From: Allium sativum
Taxonomy: Eukaryota > Streptophyta > Magnoliopsida > Asparagales > Amaryllidaceae
Assembly: GCA_030737875.1 (NCBI GenBank)
Contig: CM060922.1
Location: forward strand, 300,319,456-300,383,455
Direction: 5' to 3'
DNA length: 64,000 nt
This document shows positions 1-11,660 of this stretch, piece by piece. Made by a program: the position numbers and the translations under genes. How positions within the stretch are numbered: the stretch's first letter is position 1; the number at the start of each line of letters is the position of its first letter. The notes under the pieces are model-generated. The model did no database searches and was not told where the DNA came from. It worked only from the letters and a program-made list of their open reading frames with translations.

Positions 1-1245
1 ACATACATCCATGACTCGATAAGACCAAATTTCGGCAAATCATACTAAGGTTAGTCGAACCACCAATCGGGTTCGTCACAACCAACGGTCTATCGACTAT
101 CTCGGGTTCCAGTCCCAACCTATCCACCAGGTCACTAGATATGAAGGAACGGGAAGCCCCAGTATCAAACAAAACTCGAACTGGTACATCATAAATAGAA
201 AGCATACCTTGAATGACGACATTCTTTCCTTTCTCCGCAGCAAATGGGGCATTCGATGAAGAAGGAATAGCATCGATAGCATATGCTTTCACAATCCGCT
301 TCTCCTTAAGAGGTTGTGGACACTTGTCCTTATGATGTCCCACTTGGCCACAGTTGTAGCACTTCCTATCCGCTGGCTTGGCCCGACATTCTTTAGCATA
401 ATGGCCCTTCCTACCACAGCTGAAGCACTCAACATCTTTCTTGCTCTTTTTCTGGCCATCCTTAGCTTGGTTCTGTTTCCTCTTATTCTGAGAGTTATTC
501 TTGCCTCCACCGCCCACTTGCGGTTTCAGCCCTTCTGCCGATGCAACCTAAGTCTTTGGCTTAGGGTAAAGACTCTGATCTCAAAGCTTTCCCCACAATC
601 GATTCAAAAGTCTCATCGATGTGGTTGATAAGCCTTTCCCCCAAGTATCCATCCAACCCAGTAATGAACTTCTCATTCTTCTTCTCAGGAGTATCGATAA
701 GGGATAGTCCATACTTCGACAAAGTGTCGAATTCAGCAATCTAATCCAAAACTGCCCTACCATTCTGCTTGAGTTCCAAGAATCTCTTAAACAACACTGA
801 CTTCTGGGCAGCTGGAATGAACTTCTCGCTAAAGCGAGCCTTGAACTGATCCCAAGTAACCTGATCTTCTGGAGTAGCTGTTCTAATGGCATTCCACCAA
901 TTCATCGCTCGCCCTTGCAGCTGACGAGACGCTAGCCTTCTCTTCATCGCATCCTCAATACCTAAGTCATCGAAGATACGATCACAACTATCCAACCAAT
1001 CCTGAAAATCTGTGGCCGACTCCGTTCCGTGGAACGGCTTCCCACCAAGGTTAGTGTAATCCTTGCACAACTTGGTGAAATCGACCCTAGGCGCCTGCAC
1101 TACTGGACCACCACCATTTCCAGGATTGGGAACTGCCCCTTGAACATCCCTAAGCATCTCCCTCATGAAGATGGTGAACATTGTCCTCATGTCAGGAGCA
1201 TTCCCATGATTGGTCCCTCTACCAGCACCCCTAGTGTCTCGACTC
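1..1245 (-). pseudogene. Ty3/gypsy gag-protease fragment, decayed
   Basis: This is the gag and start of pol of a minus-strand Ty3/gypsy retrotransposon that runs off the window's left edge. Reading from 1247 downward there is a start (MSRDTRGAGRG), a Retrotrans_gag capsid region (WLDSCDRIFDDLGIED..., MNWWNAI, VTWDQFKARFSEKF), then two CCHC zinc knuckles around 320-430 (CFSCGRKGHYAKEC and CYNCGQVGHHKDKC), then a retropepsin with its catalytic DTGAS near 152-166. The capsid frame is broken by a TAG at 741-743 and a TAA at 561-563. The knuckles and protease lie in a different frame, so at least one indel separates them from gag. Such a protein would package and process element RNA; this copy cannot. 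The first codon abuts the 19.8-kb insertion starting at 1250, so this gag is cut off from its own leader and LTR at 21016-23814. Confidence 0.9.
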
Positions 1246-1249
1246 ATCG
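1245..1249. repeat. Target-site duplication, left copy (CATCG)
   Basis: Five bases CATCG directly precede the LTR end TGTAACGACAC at 1250. The same five bases follow the opposite LTR end at 21016-21020. On the minus strand they contain the ATG of the host element's gag. Confidence 0.9.
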
Positions 1250-1261
1250 TGTAACGACACG

Positions 1262-1293
1262 GATTTTGCCCGACCTTAATCGATCGCAAAATC
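1262..1293 (-). repeat. LTR-terminal hairpin
   Basis: An 8-bp inverted repeat, GATTTTGC and GCAAAATC, lies 12 bases inside the LTR 3' end in sense orientation. It recurs in copies B (near 7911) and C (near 14674). By position it resembles the U5 stem next to the primer site in retroviruses; function is inferred. Confidence 0.5.
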
Positions 1294-1364
1294 GACCAAG
1301 ACCGTTCAAAACTCGCATACGTTAACTTTGGGAATACAAAACATCAGAACAATAACAGCAGACT

Positions 1365-1370
1365 TTTATT
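1365..1370 (-). promoter_or_regulatory. Candidate poly(A) signal of LTR A
   Basis: The minus strand reads GTAATGTAATAAAAGTCTG here, with a canonical AATAAA about 115 bases before the LTR end. The same site occurs in LTRs B and C. It would mark the R region. Confidence 0.45.
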
Positions 1371-1610
1371 ACATTACAATAATATAACATCAGAGTACAG
1401 AATATCAGAGTACAAATAAAGTAAACTACAGCGGAAGATAAATTACAACAGATTTAATACATTAAACAGCGGAAGACTTCCAAGCTCTGGACACAGCTTT
1501 AGGCTTCGATCCAAGATCCTGCTAAAGAGAGAGATGTCTGCAAAAAGCTACTCGACTGCCCATGTGGAAAAGAGGGCACCCGAGTTTGCAAAGTGAAACA
1601 AACTACGAGT

Positions 1611-1631
1611 CAGTCATGGGACTGGTGTGAG
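1611..1631 (-). other. Conserved LTR block shared between families
   Basis: The block CAGTCATGGGACTGGTGTGA is followed inward by material equivalent to CGGGTGCCC in sense. Matching blocks occur at 8260, 15023, 36508, 44631 and 57372 (same strand) and at 24648 (plus strand), that is, in four LTR families; a degraded version is near 21695. Confidence 0.7.
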
Positions 1632-3110
1632 AATTCTAAACTAATATAACTAATAAGACAAATCCAAGGACCACGCCACTTTCGCGGAACGGGTTTACTC
1701 CTATGAATTGCCAGTGCATAAACCAAAGTAAATCGAGAAATAACGCAATGTCTTTTTGGAAAAATGAAACCATTATAAGACCCAAGTCCCATCACACAAT
1801 GCAACGCACACCAGAGGATAGGGTTTTACCTTATAATGGTCAAAAGATGCTTGATACGTATAAAACGGATTTGATATTATTATTAGTGTATATATGTTTT
1901 AATAAAAAGATTTGAATCATAAGTATCAATCCTAGACGGCATGGTTACCATATAGCATGTCGCCAATACTAGCTCTACAATCAAAACCGCAAGGGCGTAT
2001 TGGAAATTTGGATTCCATCATGAGTCGAGGCTAGGGGCAAGCTCCTCTCCGATTCGAGACACTCTAGCAAATGCCTCAGGATCCCCTGCAGTGAACCCTT
2101 GGATCTTCAGGGCCGGTCCCCGCCTATGGGCAGTGGATTAGTTATGCCTGAACACACGCTTCCCGGTCCCTTTGGACCTATAGTGTGACCACCAACGGCC
2201 TATAAAAATAATGAGGCGCCTCAAAATCCATCATCCACATAAGTAAAATGTCAGGGCTGGTAGGTCGCTGACACCACTCTAGCTAGAAAGAAACGTGTGC
2301 ACTCCCTGCAGTCCATATCCCGTTTTTGACTCATACCGGGGTGTGAGGCTCGCGAAGTCACGCTATACACAAAGCTACGCCTAAACAGGCCGTGCTTTGA
2401 TCATCAACCACAAGGCCTGCTTTTCAACAAAAGCCTTGATCAATGCATCTTAGTATGCCACATTGTCAATCCATACTATACCATTGATTTCTACCAATAT
2501 ATAACCCCTAAGCTCGTACGTCTCAGAGAAGGGTGTTAACCACCAAACAGATATATATTAAGAGAGATCAACGAATGTAGTATAAGGGACTACAACGTCA
2601 GACATACATTCCATTTATAAACTTATGCCCTGGGTCTGGGCGAAAGTCAAATCCGTGCAATCAACACTACGTCCGGACGGCTACTACTGTCGCCCCTTCA
2701 AGGTAGCTACTCCCATCATGGGTCTCAATAGCAACACACCCATTCGATGTGAAGATCGTCGGTCTTCAATCACCGTCTTCAACTCTTCGAACGTCGTATC
2801 ATTATTTGGAATGAGAGTAAACTCGGACTTTCCAAATAATTCTCGCATATATAAATTTGTAAACCATTCTATATCGTTATTTATTCTTTTATAAATATCG
2901 ATCATTCATTTCATGTATATATATATCGTCCATTCATTTCATAAATATCGTCCATTCATTTCATATGCAGTAATACTACTCTAAACATGAATTTTTATTT
3001 CATATGCGGTTTCTTGATTATGCATTTCATATGCGACTTCATGCTTTTTAAAACATGTTAAATTTTCATATGCGGTTCATGCTTCTAAATCATGTTTCAT
3101 TTCATATTTA

Positions 3111-3260
3111 TATCTTTTTATTCGCATGTGAAATGTAAATAAAAATTCCCTTCTTATTTTCATCTTTTTATTTACATGTGAAAAGTAAATAAAAGTTTCA
3201 TTCTTATTTTCATCTTTTTATTTACATGTGAAAAGTAAATAAAAGTTTCATTACTTTTAT
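3111..3260 (-). repeat. 50-bp tandem repeat with 10-bp stems (LTR A)
   Basis: Three units of period 50 begin at 3111, 3161 and 3211. Units 2 and 3 contain the perfect inverted repeat TTTTATTTAC / GTAAATAAAA around ATGTGAAAA. Unit 1 is diverged. The same array is at 9760-9909 and 16523-16672. Confidence 0.75.
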
Positions 3261-3796
3261 TTATATAAAATATATAAATAATATAACCATTTCATGTTTT
3301 CATTCATTTATTCATTTATAACATGAAAATATTCATTGCTTTATGGTTCATTTTCCATTTTCGATCACTTTCTTAATTCAGTGATCTTAACTACTTAATT
3401 CCCTTTCAATCTAATTAAAGATTTAATTAAAATCTTATTTAGTTTTAATCTTCCAAAGTCATTATTAAATGATTATTCAAATTTTAGGGAATTAATTCTA
3501 TCATAAATTCGGGTTAAAGAATAAATGTTATTTAAAACATAATTCACGATAAACCCAAATTTAGATTTCATAAATTTCCCATTTAATATATAGAATTAGA
3601 CATCATTTATTTCAGAGTATTTCATTTAATCTTAAATAAAATATTAATCATCTTCGATTTCCTTTATAGAATATATAACATAATTTATACAGGTTAAAAT
3701 GGAGTTACTATTTTAAAATGGACTGAATAGCCCAATTCATTTTCCTTATCCATTCATTATGTTTATCTTTACATTTTATTATTTAATAGCGGGCCA

Positions 3797-4016
3797 GACC
3801 TCTCACATTAGGCCTACAACTTGTGGATGCTGGATATGCCGGTTGGTTCCGGGCAGACTTCTACCACAGGTTGGGCTTAACCTCGTGTCTTGACCCAATT
3901 CGTATTTGCGCACTTGGACCTCTCACATTAGGCCCAACATTTATGGCTGCTGGATATGCCGGTTGGTTCCGGGCAGACTTCCGCCATAAATGTGACCTAA
4001 CCTCGTGTCCAGGTAC
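3797..4016 (-). repeat. 120-bp repeat pair forming two covarying hairpins (LTR A)
   Basis: Two units start at 3797 and 3917. Unit 1 pairs 3817-3826 (CAACTTGTGG) with 3864-3873 (CCACAGGTTG). Unit 2 pairs 3937-3946 (ACATTTATGG) with 3984-3993 (CCATAAATGT). The 37-base loops are almost identical and contain a small stem CCGG-TTGGTT-CCGG. Four stem pairs differ between units with both partners changed, and one G-T becomes A-T. Flanking TTAGG and CCTAA can extend the stem. Copies sit in LTR B and LTR C. Confidence 0.8.
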
Positions 4017-4959
4017 AATTAAAAAAATTTATTTATAAATATTATCCAAGAATATTATTTTAAAATATTTTATATTTTAAAATATCCTACTACTTAATAT
4101 CATTCCTTACTTGAAATATTCTTTCATATAAAGCTTTATTATTCCATTTCAATACATATTAACTTTCCATATTATTATGATATTATAATAATAATAATTA
4201 TAAAAAAAACGGTTTTAATTTGTGATATTAAAACCTACCATTTCAATATTAAAATGAAATCAATTTAAAAACATTTCAAATTTTGAAATCCATCTTCCAT
4301 TTTTAATGTTAACATAAAAAGTAATCTTTTCAATTTATAATCTTCTTAATATAATTGGAATGTGATTTACTAATTCCAATAATTTGTTTATAACCTTCCA
4401 AATGTTAAAGGTTTTTATCTACTTAATTCAAGCGTCAATTAATATCATTAATTGAATAATAAATGGGCATTTATTTCCTTCATTCGAAGGAAATATTGTC
4501 AATTCAAAAGCTTCTTTATTATTTCCTTTTTAAATGGAAAATTAAATCATCTAAATACTTCAACTTCCAATTTATTTCATTAATTTGCATATTTATTACT
4601 TTACTCAAAATTGGAATGAGACCCACCATTTCCATATAATTTAATTATACGTAAAATCAAACATTAATTACATAACAATTTCAGAACATCCATCCAAAGT
4701 GCATTTCTAATTATTCCAAGGGTGACGTGTATTCAAAAGTCAACCCTTGACCCGTGTGGGGTTTCAGCCAACACAATTCACATATTTAAAATAAACTGTG
4801 CTTCTGGACGATGTGTAAAAATTGATCGTTCACTCACATAAACAAGCCAGGGTCGCTTGTAAATGGCAGTGTATACAGGTGCATAAATGGAACATAGACA
4901 ATTTGCACAATTTAACAATGTTCACAATTTAAATCTTTTATTAAAAGTCAAAATTTTAA

Positions 4960-5400
4960 TTATTCTAAAATAAATATCAAAACTTTATTTATTATAATCG
5001 TCTCAAAATAAAGATGAAATTTTTATAACCAAAACAAAGTTTTAATCTTTATAAACAAAACAAAATTTCAGTCTTTTATAAGCACAAACAAGGTTTTAAA
5101 TCTTTACCAACAATACAAAGTTTTGTTCTTTTTAAACGAAACAAAATAAGGTTTGAACTTTTATTCAATAAACAAAACAAAGTTTTGTTCTTTTTCATAA
5201 ACAAAATAAAGTTTGTTCTTTTCAAAAACAAAATAAAGTTTCAATTTTATATAAAAAAAAAAAACGCAAACAAAGTTGTAATTTTTTTTTTTAGAACAAA
5301 AACAAAGTTGTAATCTTCTTAATCCCATTCAAAGTTATAATCTTTGTAAACATAAACAAAGTTTCATTTTTTCTGAACAACAATGAAAATTGTAACTTTT
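4960..5400 (-). repeat. Degenerate short-unit array in LTR A
   Basis: Loosely repeated units of about 30-40 bp are built on AAACAAAGTTTTGTTCTTTT-like motifs, many of them self-complementary (CAAAAC-AAA-GTTTTG). Equivalent arrays are at about 11690-12130 and 18450-18895. There is no coding sense. Confidence 0.6.
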
Positions 5401-6219
5401 ATTTAAATATAAATTTCCATACATTTTAAATAAATAAATAAAAATGAATTTATCATTTACATCATGTACATCGTTTCTATTGATTCAACAAATTTCATCA
5501 ACAGTGTATGCAACAACAATTTGTCCATAATAACCCAAACAACTATCACCAATTCTCAAACAGACATCATACATCATCAATCCACAATCATGTACATACA
5601 AACATCAAAACCACAAGAAAAATAATTTAAATTTAATAAATTATAAAATAGAATCTCACATTGATTTTTGCTGAAAATTTGACTGTCTCGGATTCAGCTC
5701 TGGTCTACGCCATCACGAAGAGCTCGGAAAGACGAGTCCAACGCAATTTACGGTTCGTCAATCGGACCTCGTACGAGAGAGTTATGATTTATTAAAGTTG
5801 GACATAATTAAATAATTAATTAATATTCGTGAAAAATACCTAAAAATTTCACTGTCTCAGAATTGGACAAAATTAGTGTCCACGCGTCCGTCTCGTCGCC
5901 ACGATCCCAACGCACCTGAAATCGTCGATTTTCGACTTCGTATGAGTGAGTTATGCAATTTTAAAATTCTGGAAATTAATTAAATAATTTAAAAATAAAA
6001 TAGAAAATACCCTCAGCCCATTGACCGAAAAACACTGTTCACCACCGAACTTTGACCGCACTTTGCCGCTGCCTCGGGCCACCTGACGCCACGGGACCAC
6101 CGTCAATGTCTTCGTCTTGGCGAGACGCACCACCACCAGAAAGAGCCGCCCCTAAAGCTTCTCCGATCATCGGGAAATCGCCTAGAAAGGATTTCGCCTC
6201 GCGGGTCCCACAGGCCGCA

Positions 6220-6525
6220 TCACACCTCCAAACTGCCTGAAATTTTCTGAGCATCTTCGTCTTGCGTAGACGAAGAACTTCCGTGTTCGTGACTTCGTCT
6301 AATTCTTCCTCGATTCACGGGAATTTCTTGATTTACGTTTTGAGCTTCTGAATTTCGAAAACAGCGAGCTTTAAGACGAGATTCCGGCGAATCCGAGCGC
6401 TGTTTGACAAAACCGACTACACCATTAGCTTCGTATCGTCGAGACCTTCGAGAGGACATATAATTTGCTATGGTTTGAAGAGATTTTATTTTTTTATGAA
6501 TTTTAGAGGAAGAGGGAGCCGCCAT
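6220..6525 (-). CDS. LTR-embedded small ORF, unknown protein (101 aa)
   Basis: An ORF of 101 codons starts at 6525 with the sequence context TTTCCATGGCGGCT, a reasonable plant start context. The protein begins MAAPSSSKIHKKIKSLQT, is rich in Arg, Lys and Ser, has a cluster SSRRSRRYE, and ends in an acidic SSSTQDEDAQK stretch. I recognise no domain. It sits in a GC-richer island (6039-6570) inside an AT-rich LTR, followed by an overlapping open frame (6039-6254) of GC-rich composition. The ORF is open in LTR C (19719-20024) but loses its start in LTR B. It may be a captured 5' end of a host gene or simply the element's 5' leader; expression is unproven. Confidence 0.35.
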   Translation of the reverse strand: MAAPSSSKIHKKIKSLQTIANYMSSRRSRRYEANGVVGFVKQRSDSPESRLKARCFRNSEAQNVNQEIPVNRGRIRRSHEHGSSSSTQDEDAQKISGSLEV

Positions 6526-7508
6526 GGAAATTGAGAAAAAATGATGGAAAAGAGAGTGGCTGCTGTGCATTTCGAATTTCAGCCCTAAAACTCAGAAAAA
6601 AGATAATATATACCGTGGGTTTAATTTTGGTTTGGGCCCAAATATCATTATGTGCCCAATTACTCAATTTTCAACTGTTTTCTTCAGTTCAAAAATTCTT
6701 ATAAATACATGCTGATTTCAAAATTAATAAAATTTTAAACATAATTATTTCAGGTCATTACGAACCCAACGAACCTGATTTCGTAATTTTCCGATTCCGT
6801 ATGAATTTATTATAAATTTCCGAAGTCTGAAAATAGGCTGTATTTCCACTGTAAAAATTATACAGGCCAATTCCAAAAATTATAAATTTTAGAATTTTAC
6901 CTTATTTTAATATTCCGAATCCATAGAAACTGGTTTCGTCGAATTCGGAGTTCGTTTGCAAAAATTCTATTTTTCAGGTGTATATTTTAATATTTTAAAA
7001 ATACCAAAAATAGTGGAATTTTTCCGAAACTCAAAAATATAAGTTCTTATAGTCATTTTTATATGTAAACAACATTCTAAAACCAATGGAGATGGTTTCG
7101 GGTCCTAATTCCTTATTCTGCAAAATGTAGCATTTTGGCCCTTATAAATTTCATAGCGACCATTCTAGATTTTAATTTTGACATAACTTTTGATTCTCGT
7201 TATGAAATTTCGATTTTTCGGATTCGTTGGAAAGATAAATTTAAATAGATTATAATATTTTTGGTTTCACTAAAATCCGTTAAATTTTGCATCCTGTATG
7301 GTCAGTCAAAGTTCAAGTTTGACTTTTCAAACTACCGCGTTATTTCTAACTCTTTTTATAATAAAAATTAAATCATTCATTCTAACTTCGATTTGAATCA
7401 AATTTGTGATCATTATTATTTAAATAAATTATTTTATATTGTCAAAATTCATTAAAATTTTCTAAAATAAAATTTTTAAATTGGTCCTGATTTTTGCGGG
7501 TTGTTACA

Positions 7509-7521
7509 ATCGCCCTCACTT
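7509..7521 (-). promoter_or_regulatory. Polypurine tract, internal region 1
   Basis: AAGTGAGGGCGAT in sense directly abuts the LTR start TGTAACAACC. This is the expected site for plus-strand priming in reverse transcription. Confidence 0.8.
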
Positions 7522-7715
7522 AAAAACTTTTCGTCCTCGAAAAGGAACCAGGCTAAAAGTTGTTTAATTAACTAACTAAATTTTAATTTCTCTTATTAAT
7601 TTCATTTGTTGACTAACTTATCAAATATACATACTCTTTTATATATTTAAAAATCATATTTTCAGAAATAGATTATATAATCAAAAATACGCTAATCATA
7701 AGCTTATCACTCTGA

Positions 7716-7834
7716 ACTCATTCTAGGGCATTACTAACCCCATCTCTAATGAGTTTTCTCATTCTAGGACACTGCTGGTCCTATCTCTAATGAGTATTCT
7801 TATTGGATATTACTAATCCAATTCTCTGATGAGT
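7716..7834 (-). ncRNA. Leader with three tandem hairpins (candidate packaging or dimer signal)
   Basis: Units at 7716-7754, 7758-7794 and 7799-7834 share outer stems of the CTCATT/AATGAG type. Inner stems differ but still pair: GGG/CCC, AGGAC/GTCCT and TTGGAT/ATCCAA, with loops ATTACTA (units 1 and 3) or ACTGCTG (unit 2). A matching hairpin is in the leader of the 36-51 kb element at 44162-44200. Function is inferred from position just inside the primer site. Confidence 0.55.
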
Positions 7835-7884
7835 CTTTTGTTCAGTTCTAACGAGTTGTACCCCAAAGATTTGAGCTAACCAGA

Positions 7885-7896
7885 GCTCTGATACCA
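7885..7896 (-). promoter_or_regulatory. Primer-binding site, internal region 1
   Basis: TGGTATCAGAGC on the minus strand, two bases from the LTR end. This is the usual plant site complementary to the 3' end of initiator tRNA-Met. Confidence 0.9.
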
Positions 7897-9759
7897 CCTG
7901 TAACGACACGGATTTTGCCCGACCTTAATCGATCGCAAAATCGACCAAGACCGTTCAAAACTCGCATACGTTAACTTTGGGAATACAAAACATCAGAACA
8001 ATAACAACAGACTTTTATTACATTACAATAATATAACATCAGAGTACAGAATATCAAAGTACAAATAAAGTAAACTACAGCGGAAGATAAATTACAACAG
8101 ATTTAATACATTAAACAGCGGAAGACTTCTAAGCTCTGGACACAGCTTTAGGCTTCGATCCAAGATCCTGCTAAAGAGAGAGATGTCTGCAAAAAGCTAC
8201 TCGACTGCCCGTGTGGAAAAGAGGGCACCCGAGTTTGCAAAGTGAAACAAACTACGAGTCAGTCATGGGACTGGTGTGAGAATTCTAAACTAATATAACT
8301 AATAAGACAAATCCAAGGACCACGCCACTTTCGCGGAACGGGTTTACTCCTATGAATTGCCAGTGCATAAACCAAAGTAAATCGAGAAATAACGCAATGT
8401 CTTTTTGGAAAAATGAAACCATTATAAGACCCAAGTCCCATCACACAATGCAACGCACACCAGAGGATAGGGTTTTACCTTATAATGGTCAAAAGATGCT
8501 TGATACGTATAAAACGGATTTGATATTATTAGTAGTGTATATATGTTTTAATAAAAAGATTTGAATCATAAGTATCAATCCTAGACGGCATGGTTACCAT
8601 ATAGCATGTCGCCAATACTAGCTCTACAATCAAAACCGCAAGGGCGTATTGGAAATTTGGATTCCATCATGAGTCGAGGCTAGGGGCAAGCTCCTCTCCG
8701 ATTCGAGACACTCTAGCAAATGCCTCAGGATCCCCCGCAGTGAACCCTTGGATCTTCAGGGCCGGTCCCCGCCTATGGGCAGTGGATTAGTTATGCCTGA
8801 ACACACGCTTCCCGGTCCCTTTGGACCTATAGTGTGACCACCAACGGCCTATAAAAATAATGAGGCGCCTCAAAATCCATCATCCACATAAGTAAAATGT
8901 CAGGGCTGGTAGGTCGCTGACACCACTCTAGCTAGAAAGAAACGTGTGCACTCCCTGCAGTCCATATCCCGTTTTTGACTCATACCGGGGTGTGAGGCTC
9001 GCGAAGTCACGCTATACACAAAGCTACGCCTAAACAGGCCGTGCTTTGATCATCAACCACAAGGCCTGCTTTTCAACAAAAGCCTTGATCAATGCATCTT
9101 AGTATGCCACATTGTCAATCCATACTATACCATTGATTTCTACCAATATATAACCCCTAAGCTCGTACGTCTCAGAGAAGGGTGTTAACCACCAAACAGA
9201 TATATATTAAGAGAGATCAACGAATGTAGTATAAGGGACTACAACGTCAGACATACATTCCATTTATAAACTTATGCCCTGGGTCTGGGCGAAAGTCAAA
9301 TCCGTGCAATCAACACTACGTCCGGACGGCTACTACTGTCGCCCCTTCAAGGTAGCTACTCCCATCATGGGTCTCAATAGCAACACACCCATTCGATGTG
9401 AAGATCGTCGGTCTTCAATCACCGTCTTCAACTCTTCGAACGTCGTATCATTATTTGGAATGAGAGTAAACTCGGACTTTCCAAATAATTCTCGCATATA
9501 TAAATTTGTAAACCATTCTATATCGTTATTTATTCTTTTATAAATATCGATCATTCATTTCATGTATATATATATCGTTCATTCATTTCATAAATATCGT
9601 CCATTCATTTCATATGCAGTAATACTACTCTAAACATGAATTTTTATTTCATATGCGGTTTCTTGATTATGCATTTCATATGCGACTTCATGCTTTTTAA
9701 AACATGTTAAATTTTCATATGCGGTTCATGCTTCTAAATCATGTTTCATTTCATATTTA

Positions 9760-9909
9760 TATCTTTTTATTCGCATGTGAAATGTAAATAAAAATTCCCT
9801 TCTTATTTTCATCTTTTTATTTACATGTGAAAAGTAAATAAAAGTTTCATTCTTATTTTCATCTTTTTATTTACATGTGAAAAGTAAATAAAAGTTTCAT
9901 TACTTTTAT
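9760..9909 (-). repeat. 50-bp tandem repeat (LTR B)
   Basis: Counterpart of 3111-3260, with three units of period 50 and the same 10-bp stems. Confidence 0.75.
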
Positions 9910-10445
9910 TTATATAAAATATATAAATAATATAACCATTTCATGTTTTCATTCATTTATTCATTTATAACATGAAAATATTCATTGCTTTATGGTTCAT
10001 TTTCCATTTTCGATCACTTTCTTAATTCAGTGATCTTAACTACTTAATTCCCTTTCAATCTAATTAAAGATTTAATTAAAATCTTATTTAGTTTTAATCT
10101 TCCAAAGTCATTATTAAATGATTATTCAAATTTCAGGGAATTAATTCTATCATAAATTCGGGTTAAAGAATAAATGTTATTTAAAACATAATTCACGATA
10201 AACCCAAATTTAGATTTCATAAATTTCCCATTTAATATATAGAATTAGACATCATTTATTTCAGAGTATTTCATTTAATCTTAAATAAAATATTAATCAT
10301 CTTCGATTTCCTTTATAGAATATATAACATAATTTATACAGGTTAAAATGGAGTTACTATTTTAAAATGGACTGAATAGCCCAATTCATTTTCCTTATCC
10401 ATTCATTATGTTTATCTTTACATTTTATTATTTAATAGCGGGTCA

Positions 10446-10665
10446 GACCTCTCACATTAGGCCTACAACTTGTGGATGCTGGATATGCCGGTTGGTTCCG
10501 GGCAGACTTCTACCACAGGTTGGGCTTAACCTCGTGTCTTGACCCAATTCGTATTTGCGCACTTGGACCTCTCACATTAGGCCCAACATTTATGGCTGCT
10601 GGATATGCCGGTTGGTTCCGGGCAGACTTCCGCCATAAATGTGACCTAACCTCGTGTCCAGGTAC
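10446..10665 (-). repeat. 120-bp covarying hairpin pair (LTR B)
   Basis: Counterpart of 3797-4016. Stems and loops are unchanged; the only nearby difference is a base just outside the repeat. Confidence 0.8.
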
Positions 10666-11572
10666 AATTAAAAAAATTTATTTATAAATATTATCCAAGA
10701 ATATTATTTTAAAATATTTTATATTTTAAAATATCCTACTACTTAATATCATTCCTTACTTGAAATATTCTTTCATATAAAGCTTTATTATTCCATTTCA
10801 ATACATATTAACTTTCCATATTATTATGATATTATAATAATAATAATTATAAAAAAACGGTTTTAATTTGTGATATTAAAACCTACCATTTCAATATTAA
10901 AATGAAATCAATTTAAAAACATTTCAAATTTTGAAATCCATCTTCCATTTTTAATGTTAACATAAAAAGTAATCTTTTCAATTTATAATCTTCTCAATAT
11001 AATTGGAATGTGATTTACTAATTCCAATAATTTGTTTATAACCTTCCAAATGTTAAAGGTTTTTATCTACTTAATTCAAGCGTCAATTAATATCATTAAT
11101 TGAATAATAAATGGGCATTTATTTCCTTCATTCGAAGGAAATATTGTCAATTCAAAAGCTTCTTTATTATTTCCTTTTTAAATGGAAAATTAAATCATCT
11201 AAATACTTCAACTTCCAATTTATTTCATTAATTTGCATATTTATTACTTTACTCAAAATTGGAATGAGACCCACCATTTCCATATAATTTAATTATACGT
11301 AAAATCAAACATTAATTACATAACAATTTCAGAACATCCATCCAAAGTGCATTTCTAATTATTCCAAGGGTGACGTGTATTCAAAAGTCAACCCTTGACC
11401 CGTGTGGGGTTTCAGCCAACACAATTCACATATTTAAAATAAACTGTGCTTCTGGACGATGTGTAAAAATTGATCGTTCACTCACATAAACAAGCCAGGG
11501 TCGCTTGTAAATGGCAGTGTATACAGGTGCATAAATGGAACATAGACAATTTGCACAATTTAACAATGTTCA

Positions 11573-11660
11573 CATATTGGGTATTGCCCTTTTTATTTCA
11601 TTTGATTTAATGACACAAATTCACCATAAAATATATTCCTTTATCTAACTTAAAATAAAA
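11573..11660 (-). other. Segment present in LTRs B and C, absent from A
   Basis: About 85 bp, starting near ATATTGGGTATTGCCC and ending before AAATCTTTTATT, lies between sequences that are adjacent near 4925 in copy A. It is also present at about 18336-18425. One deletion in copy A explains the pattern most simply. Confidence 0.8.

Larger units (their letters stand above)
1250..7508 (-). repeat. LTR copy A (6,259 bp)
   Basis: This is the sense-strand last LTR of the array. It lacks about 85 bp that copies B and C carry (see 11573-11660), and 8 bp (ACAAAATA) near 6864. Recognisable parts from low to high coordinate are a U5-like end hairpin (1262-1293), a poly(A) signal AATAAA on the minus strand at 1365-1370, the conserved CAGTCATGGGACTGGTGTGA block at 1611, a 50-bp tandem repeat (3111-3260), a 120-bp hairpin pair (3797-4016), a degenerate AACAAAGTTTTG-type array (about 4960-5400), and a GC-richer coding-like island (6039-6570). 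Confidence 0.9.
7509..7898 (-). mobile_element. Internal region 1 of the giant-LTR array (390 bp)
   Basis: This is the entire internal domain: primer site 7885-7896, a leader with three tandem hairpins (7716-7834), AT-rich filler, and a polypurine tract ending at 7509. No ORF of note is present. The second copy at 14272-14661 has the same length and differs by only a few bases. Confidence 0.9.

Noticed and set aside
2625..2905. Open frames on both strands repeated in all three LTRs
   Set aside because: Overlapping frames in LTR sequence with no domain and no start context; the copies are identical only because the LTRs are.
3823..4038. 71-codon plus frame over the 120-bp repeat
   Set aside because: The sequence is explained by the hairpin repeat and is antisense to the element.
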